From the NCBI RefSeq assembly GCF_900187945.1, contig NZ_FYEH01000004.1:1-64000 (forward strand): DNA of 64,000 bases. The letters run 5' to 3'. Numbering within the stretch: the first letter of the stretch is position 1; the number at the start of each line of letters is the position of its first letter. The position numbers and the translations under genes were made by a program. The DNA comes from Arboricoccus pini. Lineage in GTDB: Bacteria; Pseudomonadota; Alphaproteobacteria; Geminicoccales; Geminicoccaceae. The notes beneath the pieces were generated by a model. The model searched no databases. It was not told the DNA's origin and worked only from the letters and a program-made list of their open reading frames with translations. Of the stretch, positions 9,496-18,746 are shown piece by piece.

Positions 9496-10080
9496 GAAGC
9501 CCGCAGGCGGCCATGCATCATGGCGGCGACATCGCCGCCACCATTCGCAACTGCGAAGGCTTTTGACTTGACGGGCGGTGCACACCTCATAAAGTAGGGT
9601 CGTGACCAAAGAGCCACGCCCGACGCCATTCCTCCGCGCTGCCCCCGATCACCGCAGCCCAGGCTGCCTGCGGCGCGATGAACTTCTCCCGCGCTACCAT
9701 TTCGCGTCCGGTCTGGCCGGCCTCGGCAGGCGTGCTGTCGTCCCTGGCAATCGACGATGTCGATGGCGACCAGAACTTTCAACTTTTCTCGATTATTATA
9801 CTTCTTCTGCGCGCTAACGGTGTGATCGCCGGACGGCGGCATGTAGTCCGTGAACTAGAGACGACCACTCGTCGCCAATTAAGGAAATTCTACTTTAAAA
9901 CACCTCACCTACCGCTAGTTTCAATCTAGCCAGATGCGCCGACCAATGCTCTAATCGCTTCAAGCCGAGGCATGCCCAGCATCTTCTCGCGGTGCTCGTG
10001 CCCGCATTCGAACGGTTCGCCGCCCACTTCGCCCTCTACTCACCGACGTCCTATCTTCCACTTGGAAAGGGTCCGCACGG
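9496..10080. other. Gene-free stretch upstream of prkA
   Basis: No reading frame here has a recognisable product. The stretch is less GC-rich from about 9770 to 9930, which fits a regulatory region for the prkA operon. A TTGACT at 9563 with a poor AT-rich partner near 9588 is at best a weak promoter candidate. Confidence 0.45.
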
Positions 10081-12021
10081 ATGCAGATCGAGAAAGCTAA
10101 GAAGGTCAATTTTGCCTCGCTGATCGAAAAGGACCGGCAGGACAGGCAAAAAGAGGAATGGAGCGGGACCTTCCTGGAATATCTCGACCTCGTTAAGTCG
10201 AAACCCAGCCTGGCCGACCTCGCGCACAAGCGCATGTACGACATGATCGTCAGCCAGGGCGTCTCTGACCTGGACCTTGAAGCCGATCCCCGCGCCAAGC
10301 GCCTCTTCGGCGAGCGCGCCGCCAAGGTCTACGGCTTCTTCAAGGACGAATTCTTCGGCATGGAGCGGACACTCGAGAAGATCGTCCGCTATCTGCACTC
10401 CGCCGCCATGGGAGGCGAGGAAGCCAAGCAGGTCCTCTACCTCATGGGCCCGGTGGGCTCGGGCAAGAGTTCGCTGGTCGAGCGGCTGAAGCGTGGCTTG
10501 GAGGACACCGAGCTCGTCTACACGATCGAAGGTTGCCCCATCCAGGAAGATCCCCTTCATCTGATCCCGCGGCATCTGCGCAAGCCGTTCGAGGAGATGC
10601 TGGACGTCAGGATCGAGGGCGATATCTGCCCGATCTGCCGCTACCGGCTGCTCAACGAGTTCGACGGTAAATACGAGCACGTGCCGGTCAAGGCGATCCA
10701 CATCTCCAGGCGGGCCCGGCGCGGCATCGGCGTGGTGCCGCCCGTTGATCCGAACAATCAGGATACCTCCGTTCTGATCGGCTCGGAGGACATCTCCAAG
10801 CTCGACCGCTACTCGGAGGGCGATCCCCGCGTCCTGGAGCTGAACGGCGCCTTCAATGTCGGCAATCGCGGCATGGTGGAGTTCATCGAGGTCTTCAAGA
10901 ACGAGACCGAATATCTCCACACCATGATCACGGCGACGCAGGAGAAGTTCGTGCCGGCGCCGGGCCGGCACGGCACGATCTATGTGGACACGGTCATCGT
11001 CGCCCACTCCAACGAGGCCGAGTGGCAAAAGTTCAAGGCGGACCACACGAACGAGGCGATCTTGGATCGCATCGTCGTCGTCAAGGTCCCCTATAATCTT
11101 CGCCTGACCGAGGAGGTGAAGATCTATCAGCGCTTCCTCGAGCGCTCCAAGTTCGACCTCAAGATCGCCCCACACACGCTGGAGGTGGCCTCGATGTTCG
11201 CGATCCTGTCGCGGCTCGAGCCCTCGGCCAAATGCGATCCGATGACCAAGCTCAAGATCTATAACGGCGAGGAAGTGCTCGAGAAGGGCCGGCCCAAGAA
11301 GCTGACGGCGCAGGAGCTGCGCGAGGACACCAAGCGCGAGGGTCTCTTTGGCATCTCGACCCGCTTCATCATGAAGGCGCTGGACGTGGCGCTGACCGCC
11401 AATAACGGCTCCATCCATCCGATCAACGTGCGCGAATCGCTGATCAACATGGTCAAGGAGACCGATCTCGCGGACGACACCAAGAAGACCTATCTGGAGT
11501 TCCTGCAAGACACGCTGCACAAGGCCTATCTCGAGATGCTCGAGAAGGACATCACCAAGGCCTTCGTCTTCAGCTTCAAGGGCCAGGCTGAGACCCTCTT
11601 CCAGAATTACCTGGACCATGCCGAAGCCTATGTGACGAAGTCGAAGGTCAAGGACTCGCTGACATCGGAGGAGATGCAGCCCGACGAAGGTTTCCTGAAG
11701 TCGATCGAGGAGCAGATCGCCATCATCGGCCCTGCCGCCGACGGCTTTCGCCAGGAAGTGATCGCCTATCTCTGGTCATCGATGCGCCGGGGCGAGAGCG
11801 TCACCTACGGCTCCTACGAGCCGCTCAAGGAAGCGATCGAGAAGAAGCTCATGAACTCGGTCCGCGACATCAGTCGCATCATCACCAAGGCGCGCACCCG
11901 TGATGAAGAGCAGCGGCAGAAATATGACGCGATGGTCGAGAACCTGCTCCAGCAGGGCTACAAGGAAGACAGTATCGACACCATCCTGAAATATGCGTCC
12001 AATCACCTGTGGAAGGATTGA
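10081..12021 (+). CDS. prkA: PrkA-family serine protein kinase
   Basis: This 646-residue protein belongs to the PrkA/YeaG family, which joins an N-terminal AAA+-like ATPase region to a C-terminal kinase-like domain. A Walker A motif G-P-V-G-S-G-K-S lies near residues 122-129. The family is tied to nitrogen starvation and stress responses in enterobacteria and to sporulation in Bacillus, and self-phosphorylation has been reported. It is the first of the trio prkA-yeaH-spoVR that recurs together in proteobacteria. The ATG at 10081 directly follows a weak AAAGG site (TTGGAAAGGGTCC). Confidence 0.93.
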   Translation: MQIEKAKKVNFASLIEKDRQDRQKEEWSGTFLEYLDLVKSKPSLADLAHKRMYDMIVSQGVSDLDLEADPRAKRLFGERAAKVYGFFKDEFFGMERTLEKIVRYLHSAAMGGEEAKQVLYLMGPVGSGKSSLVERLKRGLEDTELVYTIEGCPIQEDPLHLIPRHLRKPFEEMLDVRIEGDICPICRYRLLNEFDGKYEHVPVKAIHISRRARRGIGVVPPVDPNNQDTSVLIGSEDISKLDRYSEGDPRVLELNGAFNVGNRGMVEFIEVFKNETEYLHTMITATQEKFVPAPGRHGTIYVDTVIVAHSNEAEWQKFKADHTNEAILDRIVVVKVPYNLRLTEEVKIYQRFLERSKFDLKIAPHTLEVASMFAILSRLEPSAKCDPMTKLKIYNGEEVLEKGRPKKLTAQELREDTKREGLFGISTRFIMKALDVALTANNGSIHPINVRESLINMVKETDLADDTKKTYLEFLQDTLHKAYLEMLEKDITKAFVFSFKGQAETLFQNYLDHAEAYVTKSKVKDSLTSEEMQPDEGFLKSIEEQIAIIGPAADGFRQEVIAYLWSSMRRGESVTYGSYEPLKEAIEKKLMNSVRDISRIITKARTRDEEQRQKYDAMVENLLQQGYKEDSIDTILKYASNHLWKD

Positions 12022-12076
12022 GGCGCGGTCTAATGCTATCTCCACATCCTTTGCAGAGGGTTGGTATCGACAGAGC

Positions 12077-13303
12077 ATGACCACTGTTTTCCGGCCATTT
12101 TCGGAATCCGACGCGCTGCGTTCCGACCGCAGTGCCGGAGACCGCAAGCGGCATCGCGAGAAATTGCGTCGCTCGCTCCGCGAGAACATCGCCGACATCA
12201 TTGCCGAGGAGAGCATCATCGGTCGCGACCGCGACCGCGTCATCAAGGTCCCCATACGCGGCATTCGCGAATATCGCTTCACCTACGGCGACAATGAAGG
12301 CGGGGTCGGCACGGGCGACGGTGAGACCCAGCCCGGCCAGATTGTCGGCCAGACGGGCAAGAAAGGCGAGAAGGGCCAAAAGGGCCAGGCCGGTAGCGAT
12401 GCCGGGGTCGATTATTATGAGACCGAGATCTCGCTGGACGAATTGGTCGAGATCATGTTCGAGGATCTCGAACTCCCCGATCTCGAGCGCAAGATGCTGC
12501 GCGAGGCGCTGGCCGAGCGCGTCAGCAAGCGCAAGGGCTATCGCAAATCCGGCGTGCGCGTGCATCTCGATCGCAAGCGGACGGTTCGCGCCAAGCTCAA
12601 GCGCAAGGTCGCCGCCGGTATCCCCCTGGCCCCGCACGTGGACGAGGGTGAGGAGGAGACCGGGATCGACGAGAGCGAGCGCATCCTCTTCCCGTTCCGC
12701 AAGGAAGACCTCACCTATAAGCGGCTGGTGAACGACACCAAGGAAGAATCGAACGCGGTCGTGATGTGTATCATGGACACGTCCGGCTCGATGGATCGGC
12801 TCAAGAAATATCTGGCACGCAGCTTTTTCTTCCTGCTCTTCCAGTTCGTCGCCACCAAGTACGAGAACGTCCATTTGGTCTTCATCGGTCATCATACCGA
12901 GGCCAAGGAGGTCACCGAGGACGAGTTCTTCCACAAGGGCGAATCGGGCGGCACGCTGATCTCCTCGGGCTATAAGAAGGCGCTGGAGATCATCCAGGAC
13001 CGCTTCCATCCGGCCCACTGGAACATCTACGCCTTTCATTGCTCGGACGGCGATAATTTCGACTCCGATAATGAGGAGGCGATGCGCACGGCAGCCGAAC
13101 TCTGCCAGACCTGCAATCTCTTCGGCTATGGCGAGATCAAGCCGATGGGATCGCATTATTATGAAAGCTCGATGCTGGATCGCTTCCGCCGGCTGAAGGC
13201 GCAAAACTTCCAGTCCGTGCTGATCGAGCGCCGGGAAGACATCTGGCCGTCCTTCAGGGCATTGATGTCACGCGATCGCACGCAGGCGGATGGCGGCGGC
13301 TAG
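12077..13303 (+). CDS. yeaH: YeaH/YhbH-family (DUF444) protein with VWA-like domain
   Basis: The 408-residue product is a DUF444 protein, the regular partner of PrkA. The N terminus is highly charged and basic. A glycine/lysine-rich linker (about residues 83-108) precedes a von Willebrand A-like domain carrying the metal-binding pattern D-T-S-G-S (VVMCIMDTSGSM). The biochemical role is unknown. The ATG at 12077 gives the family N terminus, although the frame stays open to 11993. Only 55 bases separate it from prkA, so the two are probably one transcript. Confidence 0.9.
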   Translation: MTTVFRPFSESDALRSDRSAGDRKRHREKLRRSLRENIADIIAEESIIGRDRDRVIKVPIRGIREYRFTYGDNEGGVGTGDGETQPGQIVGQTGKKGEKGQKGQAGSDAGVDYYETEISLDELVEIMFEDLELPDLERKMLREALAERVSKRKGYRKSGVRVHLDRKRTVRAKLKRKVAAGIPLAPHVDEGEEETGIDESERILFPFRKEDLTYKRLVNDTKEESNAVVMCIMDTSGSMDRLKKYLARSFFFLLFQFVATKYENVHLVFIGHHTEAKEVTEDEFFHKGESGGTLISSGYKKALEIIQDRFHPAHWNIYAFHCSDGDNFDSDNEEAMRTAAELCQTCNLFGYGEIKPMGSHYYESSMLDRFRRLKAQNFQSVLIERREDIWPSFRALMSRDRTQADGGG

Positions 13304-13320
13304 CCGTGACGGTCGAGGCG

Positions 13321-13749
13321 CTAGAAGTGCTTGACCATGAAGAAGCGACGATGATCGTTCGCAAAGCCCTCGAGTTCGGCGAACTGCTGAAATCCCAGCT
13401 TCTCGTAGAAGCCCCGCGCCTGGAAATCGAACGTGTCGAGCCAGGCGCCCCGACAGCCACGGCGCCGACCTTCATCGAGCGCGGCCATGACGAGGGCCCT
13501 GCCGATACCCTGACCGCGCGCCTCGGCTGCGACCCAGACGAGGTCGAAATGGACCATCCCACGACCGCTCTCGCCATAGATGGCACCTTGCAGCCGGCCG
13601 TGCCGCCTGGCCGTGACAGCCAGGCGCTGATGGTCGGGCGCGCCGAGAAACGGCCGGTTATGCTCAAGAAGGGCCGTTGCGACCGCGGCATAGTCCTCCG
13701 GATGCCACCGGCTGGCGACCTCGATCCGCGCCCTGTGTTGCCCGACCAT
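13321..13749 (-). CDS. GNAT-family N-acetyltransferase
   Basis: The 142-residue product has the GNAT acetyl-CoA binding motif A as V-A-A-E-A-R-G-Q-G-I-G-R-A (residues about 73-85), and the end of motif B as F-Y-E-K-L-G-F. The substrate is unknown. It lies on the opposite strand between yeaH and spoVR, 17 bases after the end of yeaH, so it interrupts a group usually transcribed in one direction. Confidence 0.82.
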   Translation of the reverse strand: MVGQHRARIEVASRWHPEDYAAVATALLEHNRPFLGAPDHQRLAVTARRHGRLQGAIYGESGRGMVHFDLVWVAAEARGQGIGRALVMAALDEGRRRGCRGAWLDTFDFQARGFYEKLGFQQFAELEGFANDHRRFFMVKHF

Positions 13750-13829
13750 GCCCTCTCATCTCCCGGCTCTGCCGGCGCGCTGCCGCCCTTTGCGGCCTTG
13801 GCCCTGTCGCCTAACACGAGGATCGCCGC

Positions 13830-15233
13830 ATGACCAACTGGACGATCGCCGATCTCGAATATTGGAATGCCCAGATCCAGGCAAAGGTCGAGGAATTCGA
13901 GCTCGACTGCTACGTACAGGAATTCGAAGTCTGCGATCAGAACGCCATGCTGGGCTACATGGCCTATCACGGCATGCCGGCCCACTATCCGCACTGGTCG
14001 TTCGGCAAGTCCTACGAGCAGACCAAGACCATGTACGACTATGGCGTGCAGGGCCTGCCCTACGAGATGGTGATCAATTCCGATCCCTGCCTTGCCTATC
14101 TCATGCGCGACAACTCGCTCTGCCTGCAGATCCTGACGATCGCGCACGTCTACGGGCACAATGATTTCTTCAAGAACAACTTCACCTTCACGAGTGCCAC
14201 GCGCGCCAGCGAGACGCTCAGCAACTTCAAGGTCCGCGCCCAGCGTGTACGCAGCTATATCGAGGATCCCTCGATCGGCGACGAGCAAGTGGAGCTGTTC
14301 CTGGATGCAGCGCACGCACTCTCATACAATCGCTCGCGCAACCAGGCGATCAAGAAGCTCGACCATGCGGGCCAGCGGCAACGGCTCATCGAGATGGCCT
14401 TGCCGGCACCGAACGAATGGGCGCATCTCTCCCAGCCTCAACCCATCGAGATGCCGGACCTGCAGCGCATCCCGCTCGAGCCCGACCCCGACATCCTCCT
14501 CTTCATCCGCGACCATAATCCAGAGCTGGCCGGCTGGCAGCGCGACATCCTGACGATCGTCGACGACGAGGCGCGCTACTTCATCCCGCAGATCGAGACC
14601 AAGATCATGAACGAGGGGTGGGCCAGCTTCTGGCACCACAAGATCATGACCTCGATCGGCCTGCCGCCCGACATCCACATGGAATTCCTGGTGCGGCACA
14701 ATCAGGTCGTCTGCCCGCATCCGGGCGGCCTCAATCCCTATCATGTGGGCTACGTCCTCTGGCACGACATCGAGCAGCGCTTCGGCGGTGCCGACACCAA
14801 GGAAGGCCGGGCCAAGATGTTCGAAGTACGGGAGAGCGACCGTGACGTCGCCTTCCTGCGCCGCTTCCTCACCGAGGAGATGTGCCGCGAGCTCGATCTC
14901 TTCTCCTGGCGCTCGCGCGGCGAGCATCTGGTTGTCGATGCCGTGGCGGACGAAGAGCATTGGCAGGAGATCCGCAACACGCTGTTGCGCCAGATCGGCA
15001 CCGAGGCCATGCCGACGATCAAGATCAAGGACGCCGACCACAAGAGCAGTCGCGGGCTCTATTGCGTCCACGAACATGACGGGCGCGATCTCGATATCGG
15101 CAATGCCGAGAAGACGCTGAACCATCTTCGCACGCTCTGGGGCGGCCGCGTCTTCCTCGAGACCAAGCTCAAGGGCAAGCCCGCCATCCTCTCCGACGGC
15201 CCGGACGGATTCGACGCCAAGCTCATGGTTTGA
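13830..15233 (+). CDS. spoVR: SpoVR-family protein
   Basis: The 467-residue product is a full-length SpoVR/YcgB-family protein. Recognisable segments include the H-W-S-F-G-K block near residue 56, a glutamate/histidine-rich part E-G-W-A-S-F-W-H-H and Y-H-V-G-Y-V-L-W-H-D-I-E. SpoVR is needed for spore cortex formation in Bacillus, but in proteobacteria it accompanies prkA and yeaH with an unknown stress-related function. The start codon is 80 bases from the divergent GNAT gene, so it may have its own promoter. Confidence 0.92.
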   Translation: MTNWTIADLEYWNAQIQAKVEEFELDCYVQEFEVCDQNAMLGYMAYHGMPAHYPHWSFGKSYEQTKTMYDYGVQGLPYEMVINSDPCLAYLMRDNSLCLQILTIAHVYGHNDFFKNNFTFTSATRASETLSNFKVRAQRVRSYIEDPSIGDEQVELFLDAAHALSYNRSRNQAIKKLDHAGQRQRLIEMALPAPNEWAHLSQPQPIEMPDLQRIPLEPDPDILLFIRDHNPELAGWQRDILTIVDDEARYFIPQIETKIMNEGWASFWHHKIMTSIGLPPDIHMEFLVRHNQVVCPHPGGLNPYHVGYVLWHDIEQRFGGADTKEGRAKMFEVRESDRDVAFLRRFLTEEMCRELDLFSWRSRGEHLVVDAVADEEHWQEIRNTLLRQIGTEAMPTIKIKDADHKSSRGLYCVHEHDGRDLDIGNAEKTLNHLRTLWGGRVFLETKLKGKPAILSDGPDGFDAKLMV

Positions 15234-15246
15234 GCCGGCGCGGCAG

Positions 15247-16047
15247 CTAGAGAAGCTCGAGCTGGCTGGGATCGTCAGCCTCGATCATGACCCCGCCCTG
15301 CGCGAACACCCAGCCCCGCACCCGCAGGCTGTGCCCGGCCAGTTTGTCGAGCGGCAGACCGGCTTTGCTAAAGCGCCTTTTGTCGCGCGCGTTGACCCGG
15401 CAGGTGAAATCGCGATTCCGGTCAGCGCCGAAATTCAGATAGATCCAGCTGGCGTTGCTGCCCACCGCCTGCACCCGCCCCTCGACGACGGCCAAACGGC
15501 TGGGCGGAAGGCGGACCGCTCCGGCCGGCTCGACCAGGCCCAGTGCCGGCGACCAGAGGCCCAGCCGGGCGGTGCGGGCTTGCGCCTCCGCCTGCCGCAA
15601 GGGCTCGAGGTCGAGCAGGTCCAGGCCGCCCTGCCAGAGAATCACGCTGCCGGCCGCGAGCAATTCCGTTTGCAGGAGCGAGCCCTCCGCCAGCCGCAGC
15701 AGCGCCAGCAGCCGGCCATAGCGATCGATACCGAGCGGCCGGGCGAAGAGCCCTGCTTGGCCCACCAGCGACTGCAGCCTCGTCATCAACCCGTCAATGG
15801 TGGATGGTGCCCGGCCATCGGCTAGCACGGCCGGCGCGGCGATGCCGGCCAGGCGCAGACTTCGACCATCGACGAGCTTGAAGAGCAGCGGCGCCTCGAC
15901 GGCCTCCAGGGTGACGGGCTCCCAGCCATCGCCCTCGGTCGCGGCCAGCAGCCGCCCAGGGATCGCCAGTGCCGCCAGCCCTGCCCCCATGACGAGCCGA
16001 CCCATGTGCCGGCTCATGCGCCGACGATGCATCTCGCCCTTGCCCAT
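15247..16047 (-). CDS. Secreted thermonuclease-like (SNase-fold) protein
   Basis: The 266-residue product carries an N-terminal export signal: arginine-rich start, hydrophobic core (LVMGAGLAALAIPG) and a possible cleavage near L-L-A-A-T. The body resembles the staphylococcal nuclease fold, with R-L-A-G-I-A-A-P (family RL.GID.PE), D-R-Y-G-R-L-L-A-L-L-R and W-S. The usual catalytic pattern is altered: the proline-glutamate after GI.A is missing its acidic residue, so nuclease activity is doubtful. A C-terminal extension of about 90 residues may be an OB-fold-like domain. It converges with spoVR. Confidence 0.6.
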   Translation of the reverse strand: MGKGEMHRRRMSRHMGRLVMGAGLAALAIPGRLLAATEGDGWEPVTLEAVEAPLLFKLVDGRSLRLAGIAAPAVLADGRAPSTIDGLMTRLQSLVGQAGLFARPLGIDRYGRLLALLRLAEGSLLQTELLAAGSVILWQGGLDLLDLEPLRQAEAQARTARLGLWSPALGLVEPAGAVRLPPSRLAVVEGRVQAVGSNASWIYLNFGADRNRDFTCRVNARDKRRFSKAGLPLDKLAGHSLRVRGWVFAQGGVMIEADDPSQLELL

Positions 16048-16079
16048 CAGGCAACCTCGTTGGTATAGCCAGCTTGGCT

Positions 16080-16156
16080 GCGCCCGTAGCTCAGTAGGAT
16101 AGAGCGTCGGATTCCTAATCCGAAGGCCACAGGTTCGAATCCTGTCGGGCGCACCA
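16080..16156 (+). tRNA. tRNA-Arg (anticodon CCT)
   Basis: This 77-base cloverleaf includes the encoded CCA end. The acceptor stem pairs GCGCCCG with CGGGCGC, the anticodon stem TCGGA/TCCGA closes the loop TTCCTAA with anticodon CCT, and the T arm holds GGTTCGAAT. Accessory region 1 begins immediately 3' of it, as is common for islands using tRNA genes, but I found no convincing direct repeat of its 3' end. Confidence 0.95.
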
Positions 16157-16426
16157 TTTCAGTACCGAACTATGAACGCCGAACCCCGCCAATTTCCCTC
16201 CCGAAGCGGCAGCGATGAGCGTTCGCAGCAATTCCGACTGCGATCCCATGATGCGAGCCTCGACCTCGTCAACTTCAACCCGCTGTGCGAGCGCGCGCAG
16301 ATGGTCGCGGCGATAGCTGCCGGCCTCCAGCCATATCGGTTCGCGTGCCTTGCAGGCCAAAGTCTTGAGCATGTCGGCAAACGCGTGTTGAACCTGTGCT
16401 CGCCGATATAGGTGGTGCGGCAGGAT
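16157..16426 (-). pseudogene. Decayed 3' end of a probable site-specific recombinase gene
   Basis: The frame read leftward from about 16426 gives a C-terminal tail like that of a group of alphaproteobacterial recombinases. It has the segment RRDHLRALAQRVEVDEVE, then R-I-M-G-S-Q-S-E-L-L-R-T-L and G-F-G-V-H-S-S-V-L-K-W, and runs into the antisense of the tRNA. No catalytic domain is present and nothing upstream in the frame looks like the rest of the protein. I recognise the tail by pattern memory only, so the family is uncertain. It could be the scar of the element that brought in the neighbouring defence genes. Confidence 0.35.
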
Positions 16427-16696
16427 AGCATGGACTTGCGCCAAGCCCCATCGGCCACCATCGCGGCTATGGGACGGACTGCGAAGATCACTTCGAAGGA
16501 CTATTCCGTGAGTGGTTCGCATGCATGCGCAGACCGTCAGGTTGGACCGCGCTGCTTCAGAACCCGCAGGCTAATCGGCTCCCAAATCGGAAATCGAAAA
16601 CGCTATTCACCACAGTAGCCCGCCTCCCGGTAGGTAAATGGGTGGGCACGGTTCACCTCTTTTCGGATGGTGCGCAAGGGCCGCGAAGAGCCCTAG
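16427..16696. other. Gene-free stretch between two gene remnants
   Basis: No coding sequence is recognisable. Frames in this stretch are short and unlike any family I know. It may be badly decayed remains of the recombinase-like or Argonaute-like gene on either side. Confidence 0.35.
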
Positions 16697-16931
16697 CGCG
16701 AGACGCTTTGCACGCTCGCCGACCAATCCTACCTCTTCACTGGGGGCTATTTACCTTGGTGGAACGAGTATCCGAGCATGCACATCCCGGCCCCGCTCGA
16801 CATCGGCAGCGCTGCCCCAAGCGACATGGGGGAACGCTCGAAGGAGATACTTACCCTCATCAAGATGAACTGGAATTCGAGCGCTATCGGATAACGCGAC
16901 TCCGAATTCGTCCTATCGCTTCTACATCTGA
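16697..16931 (+). pseudogene. Decayed C-terminal (Piwi) end of a long prokaryotic Argonaute
   Basis: The frame open from 16697 to the TAA at 16892 encodes 65 residues resembling the last part of long-type prokaryotic Argonautes. Matching pieces are LFTGGYLPWWNEYP, H-I-P-A-P-L-D-I-G-S and the helix E-I-L-T-L-I-K-M-N-W-N-S-S. After the stop, the +1 frame reads NATPNSSYRFYI and ends in TGA at 16929-16931, which matches the very C terminus of such proteins (…YRFYM/I). About 30 residues that should join the two pieces are missing, so there has been a deletion with a frameshift. A stop codon (16694) also lies just upstream, and no PAZ, MID or catalytic Piwi residues remain. Identification rests on remembered motifs. 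Confidence 0.5.
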
Positions 16932-16951
16932 CGAAAGCCACCATCGCAACG

Positions 16952-18724
16952 TCACGGCGTGGGAGCAGCGGCCGCTGGCACTGGAGCCGCCGCTGCGGCC
17001 TTTCGTGCCGCATAGTCCCGGATCACGGCCTCGATCCGTTCGAGCAATGGGGTGAAACCGGCAAAATTGATCGCGCCGGCCTTCGGCCTCACGACCCGCG
17101 TTGCGAACACAGCTTTACCGTACTCGGTCGCGGGATTGATCTTGTTTTCCTTGTTGAATGACTTTCCGTCGAGCTTTTCTGCCAGAAGTGCAGGATCAAA
17201 GAAATCCTCGGGGCAAGACTTATGATTCGCACCGAGCGCCGGCGTCTTCACCAGATAGAGGGACCCGTGGAGATGGAAAAACGGGTCATGCTTCTCCAAT
17301 GCAATATCGAGGCCATAGTTCTTTTTGTTTTTGAGGTAGTTGAAAATATCCCCCGCCCCGTCATCATTGTCGATAAGAACGATGACTGGATGCTCTGCCG
17401 GGCGGAAATTGTAGCGGTTAAAGGCCTCCTTCCAGGAAATCAGAAAGCTCAGCAAATCGCCGGAGCCTCCTCGCAGCTGAAGGAAGTCACGCGCCTGATC
17501 GGAATACTTGAAAAAATTCACCTTCAGCTCGGGCTTGCCGCCCACGACTGACGCAAGAAGCGGATGCGCGGCAGCAAGCCGCCGGATTGCGCTCTTCAGG
17601 TACACAGGATCGGTTGGCCCTTCGCAGATAATCAACGGCTGCGGCGGGTTGATGAAGTTTTTGAAGAAAATGAGTTCGTAGTAGACGACGCGGATCGCCG
17701 AAGGCCGTTCGTTCTTCGTCTTCGTGCGCTCTGCATGCAGCTTATGCTGCTTCTCTTTGTTGCCTTCGTTCGCGATCGCAATGTCGATCTGCCGTTCGCG
17801 CACATGATAGATGTGATTGATCATGCCTTCGAGGCGCGGCACGGAGTTGCAAGTCGCCCCGTCGAGTTCATAGGCCCCCGTTGTCAGAAAGCGATGGGCT
17901 GTCGCGCGAACCCGCTTGTAGTATGCCTGCGCTACGTTGACCTTCTCGTTGACGGTAAGCCCCGTCACCATCTGCCGACTTCCGCGAAGCTGCATGCGCG
18001 TTTTGGCGTCATTCACCTCAAAGCCGGCGTCATGGATGCGCGACACCAGCTCTTCGCCGAGCTTCCATTGGGTCCCGTCCAATTCAGCTAGCGCCGATGG
18101 GAATTCGCGTTGGTTCGTGGAGATTGTGATGTCATCCGCGTACCGCGTGTAAGTGCATTTGTGCCTCGCCGCCAGCTTCACGAGCCGGATATCGAGAAAA
18201 TGCGTCATCAATTCAGTGATGATCGGCGAGCAGGGGCTACCCTGCGGCAGCTTTCCGTCTTTGCACGCAATCTGCGCCAAAAGCGTTGCTACCGGCTCGG
18301 CAAGGCGAAAATGCTCGTTCTTAAGAAAGAAGCCGCGAACGCGGCCGAAGTTGAAAGCTGGGAAAAAGTCCTTCAGGTCAAGGTTCAGCACGTAGCGACG
18401 GCGGTGATGCGTCTTAGCGTTGCTAATGATCGAAGCGCCGGGACGAAACGCATGGGAGAGTTTATTCCGGCGAGGATCTTTCGCTTCGATCTCGCGCAGG
18501 CATTTAAAAAGTAGTTTCGAAAGGCTGCGTTGCAGACCTTTCAGACGGTCATTCGGCGCATCAATAGTGCGGACACCGCCGCTTCGCTTCGGAATATCGA
18601 AGGTCATGTAGCGGGTCGCCGGCCGCGTTATGTGGATAATGTACGACACGGCGCTCGGGCTATAGCTCAACAGCGCTGCCACTTCGTGTCTGGTTCGCGC
18701 GGCGCGAAGATCAGTGAGGGTCAA
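16952..18724 (-). CDS. Retron reverse transcriptase fused to a TOPRIM domain (Ec67 type)
   Basis: This 590-residue protein has two parts. Residues 1-310 are a retron reverse transcriptase, with the retron-specific N-A-x-x-H element (N102-H106), palm motif D-L-K-D-F-F, catalytic Y-A-D-D at 195-198, and V-T-G-L at 253-256. Residues about 360-540 are a TOPRIM-like nuclease domain, with I-I-C-E-G-P (E368) and V-L-I-D-N-D-D (D452, D454). This fusion is the Ec67 retron architecture. A low-complexity alanine/proline tail ends the protein. The first possible start is TTG at 18724, with an in-frame stop 27 bases upstream. The ATG 39 codons in would remove conserved residues. The gene is less GC-rich than its neighbours, which suggests acquisition. 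Its RNA template gene lies just upstream at 18747-18870. The retron is presumably an abortive-infection type phage defence. Confidence 0.92.
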   Translation of the reverse strand: MTLTDLRAARTRHEVAALLSYSPSAVSYIIHITRPATRYMTFDIPKRSGGVRTIDAPNDRLKGLQRSLSKLLFKCLREIEAKDPRRNKLSHAFRPGASIISNAKTHHRRRYVLNLDLKDFFPAFNFGRVRGFFLKNEHFRLAEPVATLLAQIACKDGKLPQGSPCSPIITELMTHFLDIRLVKLAARHKCTYTRYADDITISTNQREFPSALAELDGTQWKLGEELVSRIHDAGFEVNDAKTRMQLRGSRQMVTGLTVNEKVNVAQAYYKRVRATAHRFLTTGAYELDGATCNSVPRLEGMINHIYHVRERQIDIAIANEGNKEKQHKLHAERTKTKNERPSAIRVVYYELIFFKNFINPPQPLIICEGPTDPVYLKSAIRRLAAAHPLLASVVGGKPELKVNFFKYSDQARDFLQLRGGSGDLLSFLISWKEAFNRYNFRPAEHPVIVLIDNDDGAGDIFNYLKNKKNYGLDIALEKHDPFFHLHGSLYLVKTPALGANHKSCPEDFFDPALLAEKLDGKSFNKENKINPATEYGKAVFATRVVRPKAGAINFAGFTPLLERIEAVIRDYAARKAAAAAPVPAAAAPTP

Positions 18725-18746
18725 CGTGAAGCACCGAAGAAAGAAG

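Noticed and set aside
9602-9929. Short frames upstream of prkA
   Set aside because: No recognisable family and poor ribosome-binding sites in a likely regulatory region.
10051-11619. 522-codon minus-strand frame opposite prkA
   Set aside because: High-GC antisense frame of a clear PrkA gene; composition is leucine/aspartate-rich noise.
16115-16156. Protein tail reading CARQDSNLWPSD into tRNA-Arg
   Set aside because: This is simply antisense tRNA translated, a common artefact.
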